A DNA stretch of 64,000 bases from Natrialba taiwanensis DSM 12281. GTDB taxonomy: Archaea > Halobacteriota > Halobacteria > Halobacteriales > Natrialbaceae. Shown here one piece after another: positions 16,915-26,209 of the stretch. The DNA is taken from positions 159,206 to 223,205 of the forward strand of contig NZ_AOIL01000067.1 of assembly GCF_000337595.1 (NCBI RefSeq). The letters are read 5' to 3'. The position numbers and the translations under genes were made by a program. The notes beneath the pieces are model-generated. The model saw nothing but the letters and a program-made list of their open reading frames with translations, searched no databases and was not told where the DNA came from. Within the stretch, counting starts at the first letter, position 1. Each line of letters starts with the position of its first letter.

Positions 16915-17406
16915 TCAGGCTGTATCGATCAGCGCTGCGATCTCCTCTCGGACGATCGTCTCACAGTACGCACAGCGAACGCCGCCCGGGAGTACCTCGA
17001 ACCGTGATGTCACGGGTTCGTCGCCGGTCGTGATGCAGTCTGCGTTCGGACACGACAACACACCTTCGACGTACTCGGGGCGCTCGACGCGATGCTTTTC
17101 GACCACCTCGTAGTCACGAACGATGTTGATCGTTGCGTCGGGCGCGATCAGCGAGAGGACGTCGACTTCGTCTTGACTCAACTCTCGACCTTCGACCTTG
17201 ACGATGTCTTTGCGCGCGAATCGATTCGACGGGACGTTCATCCCGACGGAAACTTCCTCGCCATTGGTCCCGTCGATACCGAGAATCGCGAGGACGTTAA
17301 GCGCCTGGCCGCCGCGAACGTGATCGATGACGGTGCCGTCCTGAATCTTGCTTACCCGAAGTTCGTGTGCCGCGTTGTCGTCGTGGTGGTCGTGATCGTC
17401 ACTCAT
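16915..17406 (-). CDS. pyrI: Aspartate carbamoyltransferase regulatory subunit
   Basis: A 163-residue PyrI. It binds nucleotide effectors and holds the catalytic trimers of aspartate transcarbamoylase together for allosteric control of pyrimidine synthesis. The N-terminal allosteric domain begins with [20 protein letters not shown]. The C-terminal zinc domain has four Cys in CPNADC and CAYC. The first 14 residues are rich in His and Asp (DDHDHHDD), an unusual tail that could bind metal. The ATG at 17406 overlaps the end of pyrB by eight bases, so both are translated from one message. Confidence 0.95.
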   Translation of the reverse strand: MSDDHDHHDDNAAHELRVSKIQDGTVIDHVRGGQALNVLAILGIDGTNGEEVSVGMNVPSNRFARKDIVKVEGRELSQDEVDVLSLIAPDATINIVRDYEVVEKHRVERPEYVEGVLSCPNADCITTGDEPVTSRFEVLPGGVRCAYCETIVREEIAALIDTA

Positions 17407-18385
17407 CGGCCTCACCTCCGTCACCATTCGCGGCGTCATCCGTCGCTGTCGCTGCCCCTGTCCCTGTTCCGTGATCGCGCAAGAACAGATCGAGCAACGC
17501 CATCCGTACCGGAACGGCATTGTGTGCCTGTTCGAAGTACGCCGCGTAGTCGGTATCGTCGATCTCGGGGGCGATTTCGTCGACGCGCGGAAGCGGGTGC
17601 ATAACCGTCAGCTCGTCGCTTGCAGCCTCGAGCGTCTCGATGTCGATCTGGTACTCACCCGCGACCTTCTGGTACTCGTCTTCGTCCGGAAATCGCTCCC
17701 GCTGAATTCGAGTCACATAGAGCACGTCGAGCGAGGAGAGGACCGGTTCGAGTGTCTCGTGTTCGCGGATCTGCGTGTCTTCTCCCTGCTGGTGGAGGTC
17801 GTAGACAACCTCACGAGGGAGTTGTAGGCTCTCAGGGCTGATGAAGTGCTGGCGCGTCTCGAAGTTAGTCAGTGCGTAGGCCAGCGAGTGGACGGTTCGA
17901 CCGTACTTCAGGTCACCCATAATACCGATAGTCAAGTCGTCGAGTCCCGCGTTCTCCTGAATTGTATAGAGGTCGAGCAGTGTCTGGGTCGGATGGTGAC
18001 CCGCGCCGTCGCCGGCGTTCAGGAGAGGGACGTCGACGAACTCGCTCGCCATCGCCGCGGCTCCCTGTTTCGGATGACGCAGAACGAGCGCGTCGGTGTA
18101 GCCCTCGATGACCCGAACCGTGTCGGCGAGCGTTTCGCCCTTTTTGACGCTCGAGGATTCGACGGACCCCATGTCGACGACATCGCCTCCGAGCCGTTTC
18201 ATTGCGGTTTCGAAGCTCATCTTCGTGCGCGTACTCGGCTCGAAAAAGAGGAGTCCAAGCAGCGCGTTCGCGTGGCGATCGGCGACCGCCTCCGGATCGG
18301 CGTCGATTTCGGCCGCCCGGTCGAGGACGGTCTCGATGTCCGCCCGCGAGAGTTGTTTGCTCGTGATGAGGTGATCGTGGCGCAT
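17399..18385 (-). CDS. pyrB: Aspartate carbamoyltransferase catalytic subunit
   Basis: A 328-residue PyrB, which joins carbamoyl phosphate and aspartate to give N-carbamoylaspartate, the committed step of pyrimidine synthesis. It shows the carbamoyl-phosphate loop [19 protein letters not shown] (about 52-70), [14 protein letters not shown] (about 134) and the aspartate-binding region [15 protein letters not shown] (about 159). A Gly/Ala/Asp/Glu tail of some 20 residues extends the usual C-terminus. It leads the pyrB-pyrI operon. Another pyrimidine gene, pyrD, lies separately at 26210-27280. Confidence 0.95.
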   Translation of the reverse strand: MRHDHLITSKQLSRADIETVLDRAAEIDADPEAVADRHANALLGLLFFEPSTRTKMSFETAMKRLGGDVVDMGSVESSSVKKGETLADTVRVIEGYTDALVLRHPKQGAAAMASEFVDVPLLNAGDGAGHHPTQTLLDLYTIQENAGLDDLTIGIMGDLKYGRTVHSLAYALTNFETRQHFISPESLQLPREVVYDLHQQGEDTQIREHETLEPVLSSLDVLYVTRIQRERFPDEDEYQKVAGEYQIDIETLEAASDELTVMHPLPRVDEIAPEIDDTDYAAYFEQAHNAVPVRMALLDLFLRDHGTGTGAATATDDAANGDGGEADE

Positions 18386-18479
18386 TCGTTCGTGTTGGCT
18401 CCTCCATTCCCCTTGAATCCCCCCATTCCGACCGGCGTTGTGACTCGTCAGTCCGCCCCGCAGTACTCCAAAGGCAAAG

Positions 18480-18487
18480 AATTATAC
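18480..18487 (+). promoter_or_regulatory. TATA box of the KaiC-like gene
   Basis: AATTATAC lies about 29-36 bases before the ATG at 18516. The surrounding 30 bases are distinctly A-rich. Confidence 0.45.
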
Positions 18488-18515
18488 AGGAACTACAGAA
18501 AGACACCACAACCGT

Positions 18516-19139
18516 ATGGTAGATCGGCTGGAAACCGGGATCGACGTGCTGGACCGAAAACTCGATGGCGGACTCCCCCCGGGCTGTCTCGTCGCGTACA
18601 CCGCTGCCCCAGCCAGCCAATCGGAACTCCTGCTCTACGAGCTCACCGCCGCGCGCGGAACCCTGTATCTCTCGACCGAACGCTCCGAGGAAACCGTCCG
18701 TCACGCCGTTGAGAGTTCACCCTCCGATGTCGGCAACCCGACGATCAGACACGTTTCCAGCGACACACCGATCGAGGAGACCATGCAACTCATCGGCGCG
18801 CTCCCCGACGGCGCAAACCTCATCATCGACACGATGAACGTCCTCGAACGAACGGACACAGACGAGTTCATCTCGTTTCTCGACGACCTCAAAACGCAGA
18901 TGCTCGACAAGAACGGGATTGCCGTTCTTCACTGTCTCCGAGGCGATGTGCCCGCGAATCGAACCCGGACCTACCACGCCGTCGACGCCGTGTTCGATCT
19001 CCAGACGGCGGTGTCCGGCGCTGAACTCGAGAACCATCTGACGATTCCGAAGTTCCGCGGTGGCGGGCAGCCGACGAAGGCGATCAAACTCGAGTTGGTC
19101 GAGGAGGTTGCCATCGATACAAGTCGGGATATCGCGTAA
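18516..19139 (+). CDS. RecA/KaiC-like protein with degenerate Walker A (HTR-like)
   Basis: A 207-residue protein with the RecA/KaiC fold: ETGIDVLDRKLDGGLPPGCLVAYTA at the N-terminus, LYLSTERSEETVR, a Walker B-like ANLIIDTMNVLE (about 99-110), and LDDLKTQMLDKNGIAVLHCL. Where a P-loop (GxxxxGKS/T) should follow GCLVAY, the sequence reads TAAPASQSELLL, lacking the invariant Lys, so ATP hydrolysis is unlikely. This fits haloarchaeal HTR-like proteins, whose role is unknown. It may have become a binding or regulatory protein. It is transcribed away from pyrB, with about 130 bases between the two starts. Confidence 0.7.
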   Translation: MVDRLETGIDVLDRKLDGGLPPGCLVAYTAAPASQSELLLYELTAARGTLYLSTERSEETVRHAVESSPSDVGNPTIRHVSSDTPIEETMQLIGALPDGANLIIDTMNVLERTDTDEFISFLDDLKTQMLDKNGIAVLHCLRGDVPANRTRTYHAVDAVFDLQTAVSGAELENHLTIPKFRGGGQPTKAIKLELVEEVAIDTSRDIA

Positions 19140-19192
19140 GGCCGCGCCATACTTCTCGACTCCGCGGCGGGTGATCCGCACCTTTCACCGAG

Positions 19193-20182
19193 TCACTTCT
19201 GCCCCGTCGTAAACGGCGTGATGGCTGCTGTCTGCTCCGCGACCATCGCCGTCCGGAGAATGTACGAAAAGAGCAGTGCAAGTGGTAATCCTCCGATTGC
19301 GACGGCACTCGGGAAGACGACGAGTCGAACCTGGGATCCGAAGGGCAGGCCCGTCGGTCCCGTCAGTGAGAACAGCACTGCGATCGCGACCCCAATCGCA
19401 GGAACGCCGGCGTAGAACAGGTATCGGGAGAGTCGCGAGAGTTCGACCTGCAGATAGACGGACTTCAGATACTGGCGGGTGATATCCATCTCTCGCAGCC
19501 TGTTTCGAAGGTCCTCGAACGCCGTATCGATGGCCGGGGGCAGATCGCTACCAGCCGTTCGCCGGGCTCGTTCGAGGCGGTAGATCTCGCGTGCAAAGTT
19601 GCTCTCGATCGTCGTTGAGAGGGCGTCGAAGATTCCGGTATCGGATTTGTCGATATGCTGTTCGATTCGGTCGAGTGCGATCGTGAGATCGTCGGTTACG
19701 TCGCTGATTTCGTCGCGAACGTCCTCCGAGAGTACGTCTGACTTGGTGGCGGCATCATCGAGTCGAACTGTCTCCTGACGGGCGCTCTCGACGACGAGTC
19801 GCAGAAAGCCAGCTGGAACGGCTGGTGCAGCCGTATCCGCGACTTCTTCGACCTCTTGGCGGAAGTCGACCGTTTCCTCGATCTGTGACGTAAGTTCGCC
19901 GGGAGATTGGAGTTCTCGAGACAGCAGCAACTGGTTAATCGAGACGACGACGGTAATGAGCGTCATATTGCCCGCAATAAGGCCGCTGAATACGTAGAAC
20001 AGTGGTTGCGTATTCGAAAGCAGTGCAACGTGGGTGAGCGAGAGAAACAGAGAGGCGACGCCGAACGTGATTGCGATGCCGGCAGCGATCACGAAGCGAT
20101 TACCGTCGAGCAGAAACCAACGAGTGATCGATCTCGATTCGGGCTGGGATGGAGAGCCCTCGTCGCTCGTCAGATCGACCAT
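19193..20182 (-). CDS. Four-span membrane protein with a long internal domain
   Basis: A 329-residue integral membrane protein. Two hydrophobic helices at about 30-53 and 63-80 are followed by a largely helical, charged region of about 150 residues (EETVDFRQEVEEVADTAAPA onward, then long heptad-like Asp/Glu/Arg stretches) with coiled-coil character. Two more helices lie near 250-272 and 285-310. The layout resembles unclassified haloarchaeal membrane proteins, often annotated as hypothetical. No enzyme motif is visible. It converges with the KaiC-like gene. Confidence 0.7.
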   Translation of the reverse strand: MVDLTSDEGSPSQPESRSITRWFLLDGNRFVIAAGIAITFGVASLFLSLTHVALLSNTQPLFYVFSGLIAGNMTLITVVVSINQLLLSRELQSPGELTSQIEETVDFRQEVEEVADTAAPAVPAGFLRLVVESARQETVRLDDAATKSDVLSEDVRDEISDVTDDLTIALDRIEQHIDKSDTGIFDALSTTIESNFAREIYRLERARRTAGSDLPPAIDTAFEDLRNRLREMDITRQYLKSVYLQVELSRLSRYLFYAGVPAIGVAIAVLFSLTGPTGLPFGSQVRLVVFPSAVAIGGLPLALLFSYILRTAMVAEQTAAITPFTTGQK

Positions 20183-20382
20183 TGCAGGACGACCAATACG
20201 AGTTCACGGGCGAAAAAGGAATCCCGTGCACAGTCGTGTACTGGAGTCGTCAGTCCGGTCCTCAGTCTGATTCTGCCAAAATGTGGCTCTCTACAGAATG
20301 AGTGACGGGTTTGAGAGACGGATGCGTCTCAGTTGCCGTGGATAACTGGCCGGAACGCTGCTGAGAACGACTGGCTACCGGC

Positions 20383-21366
20383 TTACTCTTCGTCTGCTGC
20401 GCCTTCGAGTTCGTCGACGATTTCGTCGGCGTCGACGTCGGCGTCTTCGAGTGCGTCCTCGATGTCGCCGCCGCCCATACCGCCGCCCATGCCGCCCATC
20501 ATGCCGGGCATGCCCATGCCGCCCATGCCGTCGATGACTTCCTGGACGATGACGCGGTCGACACCGATCTGGTCGATGATGTCCTGGCCGATCTGCTGTT
20601 TGCCCATCATCCACTGCTGGTTCATCGTCATCTGGGGCGTCGCTTCGAGGTACAGCGTCTCCTTCTCGACGAGTTCGGTTTCGAACTCGGGTTCGGCGTC
20701 TTCATCGTCTTCCTCTTCGTCCTCATCGGGTTCGACGGGGACTTCCTCTTCGACTTCGTCGGTCTCGATCCAGAGTTCGGGTTCGAGGCCGAGGTACATC
20801 TCGAACAGGCCGGCGGCCTGCTGTTCGCGATCGTCGACTTCGTCGAGGATTTCGTACTCGTACTCGACGTCTTCGCCGGCGAGCGGGTGGTTGAAGTCAA
20901 CGCGTGCGCGGCCGCCGATGATCGTGCTGATGTAGCCCTGCTGGCCGTCGACCTGGACGTTCGCACCGGGGTAGCGGTCGTCCTCGTCGATCTTCTCCGC
21001 ACTGACGGTTTCGACGTTGTCCGGGTCGTACTCGCCGAAGGCGTCTTCGGCGTCGATCGTCACGGTACCGGAGTCGCCAGGCTCGCTGCCGACGAGTGCG
21101 TCCTCGACGCCCTCGAAGATGTGGCCCTCGCCGATGACGATCGTGCGCGGTTTGAACTCCTGATTCTGGTCTGCGACACCCTCCTCTTCGGCGATATCCG
21201 GATCGGTCGTGTCGACCAGTTGGTCACCGTCGGTGGTGTATGCAGTGTACTCAAGTTCGACGAAGTCGCCGTTCTGAAGCCCGTCGGCTTCGTCAGCGTC
21301 TCCGTCGGCTTCCGCTTCGACGTCATCGGCCTGCTCATCGAGCTCGGCCTCCTGTTCCTCAGTCAT
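20383..21366 (-). CDS. FKBP-type peptidyl-prolyl isomerase (SlyD-like) with Met-rich tail
   Basis: A 327-residue cytoplasmic prolyl isomerase and chaperone. The FKBP domain is interrupted by an IF (insert-in-flap) domain as in SlyD: GDFVELEYTAYTTDGDQLVDT, VIGEGHIFEGVEDAL, then AEDAFGEYDPDNVETV, and the closing strand RVDFNHPLAGEDVEYEYEI. Compared with SlyD it is much longer. A very acidic linker (about 220-240) leads to a C-terminal domain containing MTMNQQWMMGKQQIGQD and a Met/Gly stretch (GMGGMGMPGMMGGMGGGMGG), like the tails of group I chaperonins. I chose the ATG at 21366; 44 codons upstream are open but Arg/Ser-rich and not coding-like. Confidence 0.85.
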   Translation of the reverse strand: MTEEQEAELDEQADDVEAEADGDADEADGLQNGDFVELEYTAYTTDGDQLVDTTDPDIAEEEGVADQNQEFKPRTIVIGEGHIFEGVEDALVGSEPGDSGTVTIDAEDAFGEYDPDNVETVSAEKIDEDDRYPGANVQVDGQQGYISTIIGGRARVDFNHPLAGEDVEYEYEILDEVDDREQQAAGLFEMYLGLEPELWIETDEVEEEVPVEPDEDEEEDDEDAEPEFETELVEKETLYLEATPQMTMNQQWMMGKQQIGQDIIDQIGVDRVIVQEVIDGMGGMGMPGMMGGMGGGMGGGDIEDALEDADVDADEIVDELEGAADEE

Positions 21367-21506
21367 ACGTGGTACGTCCCGCCGTCGACATTTAAGTACG
21401 ACGCTTTGGCTTGAGAACGACGAACGGTTTCGGTTGACGACCACTCCGCCCGAGTGCCCAGAGCGACCGATACTTACTGCCGCCGCCCGTTCGCCCACCT
21501 ACGAAC

Positions 21507-22142
21507 ATGTATGAGGTCGAAGTGAAGGTGCCCGCCGAACTCGACCGCGTCCGGGCGCGACTCGAGGATGCACCGCTCGAGGTAACGTCGCAGGGGGCTG
21601 TCGTTCAAACAGACACGTATTACGACGCACCGCACCGATCGTTTCCCGAGACGGACGAGGCGCTTCGGATCCGGAGCGAACACCACCAGTCCGGCCCGGT
21701 CGAACCGAGCGAGGCGGCCGAATCCGACGCCGACCCGCACGCGCACGACGACACCGCCCACGAGACCCGCGTCACCTACAAAGGCCCGCTCGTCGACGAG
21801 GAATCGAAGACCCGCGAAGAGGTCGAAACCACCGTCGGCGACGCCGAGACGTTCGACGCCGTGCTGACGAATCTCGGCTTCGAGGCCGCCGCAACGGTTC
21901 GCAAGGAACGCGAGCGATACACGGTCGCGCCCGCGGATGGTGCGGCGGACGAGTTCGAGTTCACCGTCACGCTCGACGCCGTCGACGACGTGGGCGAGTA
22001 CATCGAAGTCGAAACTGAACTCGCGGACGAGCGTGCGCTCGAGTCTGCCCGGAGCGGCGCGTACAACGTCCTTCGCGCACTTGAACTCGATCCGGACGAC
22101 CAGATTCGGACCTCGTACCTGGGGTTGCTGCTCGAGTCGTGA
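21507..22142 (+). CDS. CYTH-domain protein (class IV adenylate cyclase / thiamine-triphosphatase-like)
   Basis: A 211-residue CYTH (CyaB/ThTPase) protein. The diagnostic ExExK motif is at the very start (EVEVK, residues 3-7). Further conserved parts are DTYYDAP, EALRIR (about 52-57), RVTYKGP and the central VRKERERY. A His/Asp-rich loop (about 66-85) is inserted after the LRIR strand. Members hydrolyse triphosphates such as polyphosphate or thiamine triphosphate, or cyclise ATP; the exact substrate here cannot be assigned. Starts from the ATG at 21507 with divergent FKBP upstream, and ends at a hairpin terminator. Confidence 0.85.
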   Translation: MYEVEVKVPAELDRVRARLEDAPLEVTSQGAVVQTDTYYDAPHRSFPETDEALRIRSEHHQSGPVEPSEAAESDADPHAHDDTAHETRVTYKGPLVDEESKTREEVETTVGDAETFDAVLTNLGFEAAATVRKERERYTVAPADGAADEFEFTVTLDAVDDVGEYIEVETELADERALESARSGAYNVLRALELDPDDQIRTSYLGLLLES

Positions 22143-22167
22143 GCGTGCGGTCGCCGAGAGCGAGGAC

Positions 22168-22190
22168 ACCCGGATAACTCCCGGGTATTT
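22168..22190 (+). terminator. Hairpin terminator after the CYTH gene
   Basis: ACCCGG (22168-22173) pairs with CCGGGT (22181-22186) around a seven-base loop and is followed by ATTTT. It lies 25 bases past the stop, in front of the next promoter. Confidence 0.5.
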
Positions 22191-22214
22191 TCCGGCGCAG
22201 CACTGTTTCCGCAA

Positions 22215-22222
22215 GTTATAGA
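22215..22222 (+). promoter_or_regulatory. TATA box of the methionine adenosyltransferase gene
   Basis: GTTATAGA ends 24 bases before the ATG at 22247, which fits a leaderless transcript and helps fix that start. Confidence 0.5.
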
Positions 22223-22246
22223 AACTCGCTCCGTTTAGTGCCGGCA

Positions 22247-23452
22247 ATGAGCGAGCGGAACATCCGGGTCGAGCCGATCGACCGGCAGGCCGTCGAGGAT
22301 CAGGAGGTCGAAATCGTCGAGCGAAAGGGGATCGGACACCCGGACTCTATCTGTGATGGGGTGGCTGAGAGCGTCGCCGGCGCGCTCGCCCGCGAATATC
22401 TCGATCGTGTGGGGGAAGTGCTTCACTTCAATACGGACGAGACGCAACTCGTCGCGGGCGAGGCAGCACCCGCGTTCGGCGGCGGCGAGGTCGTCGACCC
22501 GATCTACCTGCTGATCGTCGGCCGCGCGACCAAACACTACGAGGGACAGACGATTCCGACCGAGACGATCGCACTGCGGGCCGCACGCGAGTATCTAGAG
22601 GAGACGATCCCGCAGCTCGAATACGGCGAGGACATCGTCGTCGACGTGAAACTCGGCGAGGGAAGCGGGGATCTACAGGATGTGTTCGGCGAGGACGAGG
22701 TGCGCGTTCCGATGGCCAACGACACCAGTTTCGGTGTCGGCCACGCGCCGCTGACCGAGACGGAGCAGATCGTCTCCGAGGCCGAGTCTCGACTCAACGG
22801 CGAGTTCGCCGCGGAGAACCCCTATCTGGGCCCGGACGTGAAGATCATGGGCAAGCGGGAGGGCGACACGATCGACGTCACCGTCGCGGCGGCGATGGTC
22901 GACGAGTTCATCGCGGATATCGACGCGTACGCGGATGCCGTCGAGTCGGTCCGCGAATTCGTCGCCGAGGTTGCGGGCGAACACACTGACCGCGAGGTCA
23001 ACGTCCACGTGAACACGGCCGACGACTACGAGGAGGGGTCGATCTATCTCACCGTCACCGGCACGTCGGCCGAACAGGGCGACGACGGCTCCGTCGGCCG
23101 CGGCAACCGCGCGAACGGGCTCATCACGCCCAATCGGTCGATGTCGATGGAGGCCACGAGCGGCAAGAACCCGGTCAACCACATCGGGAAGATCTACAAC
23201 CTGCTTTCGACCCAGATCGCGGAGGAAGTCGTCGCCGAGGTCGACGGCATCCGCGACCTGCGCGTTCGCCTGCTCAGCCAGATCGGTCGCCCGATCGACC
23301 AGCCCCACGTCGCCGACGTGCACGTCGTCACCGCCGACGGCGTCGCCCTCGAAGACGTGGAAGACGAGATCAACGCGATCGTCGATACTGAACTCGCGAA
23401 CGTCACCGAGATCACGCGCAAGGTTATCGACGGCGAACTGACGACGTTTTAG
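22247..23452 (+). CDS. mat: Archaeal S-adenosylmethionine synthetase
   Basis: A 401-residue archaeal-type methionine adenosyltransferase, making S-adenosylmethionine from methionine and ATP. This family is very divergent from bacterial MetK. Visible parts are [20 protein letters not shown] (about 22-41), [28 protein letters not shown], and the C-terminal [20 protein letters not shown] (about 285-304) with [13 protein letters not shown] chose the ATG at 22247, where the leaderless promoter spacing fits; GTG at 22238 would add three residues. The length is normal. Confidence 0.95.
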   Translation: MSERNIRVEPIDRQAVEDQEVEIVERKGIGHPDSICDGVAESVAGALAREYLDRVGEVLHFNTDETQLVAGEAAPAFGGGEVVDPIYLLIVGRATKHYEGQTIPTETIALRAAREYLEETIPQLEYGEDIVVDVKLGEGSGDLQDVFGEDEVRVPMANDTSFGVGHAPLTETEQIVSEAESRLNGEFAAENPYLGPDVKIMGKREGDTIDVTVAAAMVDEFIADIDAYADAVESVREFVAEVAGEHTDREVNVHVNTADDYEEGSIYLTVTGTSAEQGDDGSVGRGNRANGLITPNRSMSMEATSGKNPVNHIGKIYNLLSTQIAEEVVAEVDGIRDLRVRLLSQIGRPIDQPHVADVHVVTADGVALEDVEDEINAIVDTELANVTEITRKVIDGELTTF

Positions 23453-23467
23453 GTCTCGTTCTCGAAC

Positions 23468-24254
23468 CTATTCAGTCGCGTTCTCGGCCGTTGATTCCGC
23501 CGAGTCCGCCGACTTCGATAGTTGGCGTACGGTCGAGCGCACCGCCACAACGCTTTCTCGCTGTTCGCGCGTCGACTCGGAGATCGTCTCGAGTTCGTCG
23601 CGGAGGCTGTTCATTTCGTCGACGGCGAGGTCGACCGTCGCGGCGATTTCCTCGCTGCCGGCGGCCTGATCGTCGATCGCGGTCGCGACTTCGCCGACGC
23701 CGGCCGCCGCGTCGTCGATCGCAGTGGCGATGTCGTCGAGTCGGGCCAGCGCGTTCTCGACGCGGTCAACGCCGTCGTCGATTCGGTCGGTTGTCGTCTC
23801 GAACTGGTCGGCCGTGGACTCGATTTCCGCCTGCACGTCCTCGATCGTCGCCTCGATCCGGCCCGCCTGTTCCTGGGTCTCTTCGGCCAGCGACTTGACC
23901 TCGCTGGCGACGATGGCGAAGCCGGCACCCTCCTCGCCGGCCTGTGCGGCCTCGATCTGGGCGTTGAGCGCCAGGATGTTCGTCTGGTCAGCGATGCCGT
24001 CGATGACGTCGACGATCTCGCCGATCTCGTCGATGCTCTCGTGGAGCGTTTCGATATCGGCCGACACGTCTTCGGCGGCGTCCGACACCGTTTCCATCGT
24101 CTCGATAGCGCCGCTTGCAGCGTCTGCGCCCTGTCACCTCGACCGAGGCGAGATACTGCTCGAGCAGTGCGCTCTCGCCCTGACTGTGGTCGGTTCGTGT
24201 CGAATCCACCGCTTCGGTACCCGTTCGTGTTTCGCGTGCCAACGGCTCGCTCAT
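23468..24254 (-). pseudogene. Soluble methyl-accepting chemotaxis transducer signalling domain, frameshifted
   Basis: A short cytoplasmic MCP-type protein. The hairpin tip is intact: IADQTNILALNAQIEAAQAG followed by EEGAGFAIVASEVKSLAEET, the part that contacts CheA and CheW, with flanking coiled coils. There is no membrane span or sensor. The 5' part (MSEPLARETRTGTEAVDSTR and on, from 24254) and the MCP part (from about 24131) lie in different minus frames. In the MCP frame a TGA at 24134-24136 blocks upstream reading. Dropping one base from the CCC at 24129-24131 joins them as ...SVEVT-GADAASGAIETMETV, giving about 260 residues. It is either a real mutation or a sequencing error. If translation starts only at 24097, 209 residues remain, including the tip. 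Confidence 0.7.
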
Positions 24255-24278
24255 TACGCTGGACAGTCCGTCCATCGA

Positions 24279-24286
24279 CTATAATC
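24279..24286 (-). promoter_or_regulatory. TATA box of the transducer gene
   Basis: On the minus strand GATTATAG lies 25-32 bases before the ATG at 24254, the right distance for a leaderless start there. It is too close to the alternative ATG at 24275, so it supports the start at 24254 and the reading that the frameshifted 5' part is genuine. Confidence 0.5.
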
Positions 24287-24385
24287 TCTCTGGCCATCTC
24301 CGCTCGATGCCGTCGCCGTCTGAGACCGGTTCCCACGAACTCGTCGCTCGTAACCCCCTTATGGCCCGCCTCCCTAACGAGGGGC

Positions 24386-25564
24386 ATGCATCCGCCGGGA
24401 GCCGACACCGTCCTCGTCCGCCACGGGGACGTCAACACCAAGAGCAATACCGTCAAGCGGTACATGGAGGACCGCCTCGCCGAGAACATCGAGGCCCTCC
24501 TCGCCGACCGCTCGATCCCCGGCGAGGTCGAACGCCGGTGGAATCGCCCGCTGATCCACACCGACGAGGAGCGCGTCGACGCCGCGACCGACGCCGCGAC
24601 CGACGCGTTCGGCGTCGTCTCCGGCAGCCCCGCCCTGACGGTCGACACCGCCATGGGCGAAATCTGTACGGCGCTCGCGGAAACCGCCCGCGCGTGCTAC
24701 GACGGCGGCGCGTTTGCCGTCGACGCCCGCCGGGCCGACAAGAGCCTGCCCTACACGAGCGAAGAACTCGCCCGCGAGGGCGGCACCGCCATCTGGGAGG
24801 CCGTCGAGGACGAGTTCAGCCCCGAAGTCGACCTCGATAACCCCGACCTCACCTTCGGCGTCGAGGTCCGCGAAGACTTCGCGTTTATCTACCTCAAGAC
24901 GGTCCCGGGGCCGGGCGGCCTGCCGCTCGGAGCCCAGGAGCCCGTCATCGCCCTGATCAGCGGCGGGATCGACTCGCCGGTCGCGGCCTACGAGCTGATG
25001 AAACGCGGGAGCCCGGTCGTCCCAGTCTACGTCGACCTCGGGGCCTACGGCGGTATCGACCACGAGGCGCGCGCGATGGAGACGGTGCGGACGCTCTCGC
25101 AGTACGCTCCGAACTTCGATATGCAGGTCTACAAGGTCCCCGGCGGCGAGACGGTCGATCACCTCGTGGAGACGATGGAACAGGGCCGGATGCTCTCGCT
25201 GCGGCGCTTTTTCTACCGGGCGGCGGAGCACCTCGCCGAGCGGGTCGACGCCCACGGCATCGTCACCGGCGAAGCCGTCGGCCAGAAGTCGAGCCAGACC
25301 CTCCAGAATCTCGGCGTCACCAGCCGCGCGACTCAGCTCCCGATCCACCGCCCGCTGCTCACCCGGGACAAACCGGAAATCGTCGCTCAAGCCCGCGAAA
25401 TCGATACGTACACGCAATCGACGATCAACGCTGGCTGCAACCGCGTGGCACCCGACCGCGTCGAGACGAACGCTCGGCTCGAACCGCTGCTTGAACACGA
25501 GCCCGACGACCTCTTCGAGCGGGCCGAAGACGCGGCGAAACGCGCTGAACTCGTCGAACCCTGA
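24386..25564 (+). CDS. thiI: tRNA 4-thiouridine sulfurtransferase
   Basis: A 392-residue ThiI, which activates U8 of tRNA with ATP for thiolation. The start VLVRHGDVNTKSNTVKRYM and a THUMP domain (to about residue 165, including DARRADKSLPYTSEELA) bring in tRNA. The PP-loop domain has ALISGGIDSPVAAYELMKRG (about 189-208), VGQKSSQTLQNL, and ends with INAGCNRVAP. There is no C-terminal rhodanese domain, as usual in archaea, so sulfur must come from another donor. The frame is open for 288 codons upstream, but that part is antisense to the transducer gene; the ATG at 24386 matches the family start. Confidence 0.95.
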   Translation: MHPPGADTVLVRHGDVNTKSNTVKRYMEDRLAENIEALLADRSIPGEVERRWNRPLIHTDEERVDAATDAATDAFGVVSGSPALTVDTAMGEICTALAETARACYDGGAFAVDARRADKSLPYTSEELAREGGTAIWEAVEDEFSPEVDLDNPDLTFGVEVREDFAFIYLKTVPGPGGLPLGAQEPVIALISGGIDSPVAAYELMKRGSPVVPVYVDLGAYGGIDHEARAMETVRTLSQYAPNFDMQVYKVPGGETVDHLVETMEQGRMLSLRRFFYRAAEHLAERVDAHGIVTGEAVGQKSSQTLQNLGVTSRATQLPIHRPLLTRDKPEIVAQAREIDTYTQSTINAGCNRVAPDRVETNARLEPLLEHEPDDLFERAEDAAKRAELVEP

Positions 25565-25621
25565 GTCGAAAACAGCGTCCTCCGCGATAGAGAGATATGC
25601 TCCCTGTACGAAACGGTATCC

Positions 25622-26059
25622 ATGAACACCGAGTTCACAGAGAAGGAGACCATTTGGGGTCGTCACTCCAATCCGAAGAGTGGCTGGAGTCGATTGGGTG
25701 CCGGATTTGTGATTATTGCCGCCCTCTACTATCGCAACTGGAGGGTGATTGGGCTCACAATTCTGTTCTTGGTGATCAATCCGGTGTTGTTCCGCGAACC
25801 CTCCGAAGAGCCGGATGACTGGATGTATGCGGTCGTGCGGGCCGAAGAACGCTGGACGAGCGACGGACATCGCCTCATCGGCCTCGGCTATCCGCAGATT
25901 CTTAATACGCTGAGCGTTCCGGTCGGGCTCTATGGCCTCTACGCTGCGTATAAGCAGAAGCCGGTTTCGACGGTGGCTTTCTCGCTCGCTTCAGCGGGAC
26001 TCAACCAGTGGTGTATGAAGGAAATCATCGACCACTACCGAGAACTCGACTCTCGATAA
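25622..26059 (+). CDS. Small membrane protein, DUF6653-like
   Basis: A 145-residue protein with about three hydrophobic segments: residues 24-37, 42-55 and about 97-110. The N-terminus has ETIWGRHSNPKSGWSRLG, and the loop reads RAEERWTSDGHRLIGLGYPQ. The HSNPKSGWSR-like start is found in a haloarchaeal family of unknown function that I believe is DUF6653. The C-terminus has LNQWCMKEIIDHYRE. No catalytic role is apparent. It is a single gene between thiI and pyrD. Confidence 0.7.
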   Translation: MNTEFTEKETIWGRHSNPKSGWSRLGAGFVIIAALYYRNWRVIGLTILFLVINPVLFREPSEEPDDWMYAVVRAEERWTSDGHRLIGLGYPQILNTLSVPVGLYGLYAAYKQKPVSTVAFSLASAGLNQWCMKEIIDHYRELDSR

Positions 26060-26209
26060 ACAGCGGTCCACAGATATCGGCCGCCTACCGCCTCTCCTTC
26101 GGGAGATCCGTATCCTGTACTCGGCACCGCTCGACAACCATCTGCGGTCACGGCGTGATCGCCTCGGCCGGTGTGACCAACTGATCGATTCGACTCGCAC
26201 ACCGCTAAG

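Noticed and set aside
23522..24385. A 288-codon in-frame extension upstream of thiI
   Set aside because: It is antisense to the chemotaxis transducer gene and unlike ThiI; the ATG at 24386 matches the family start.
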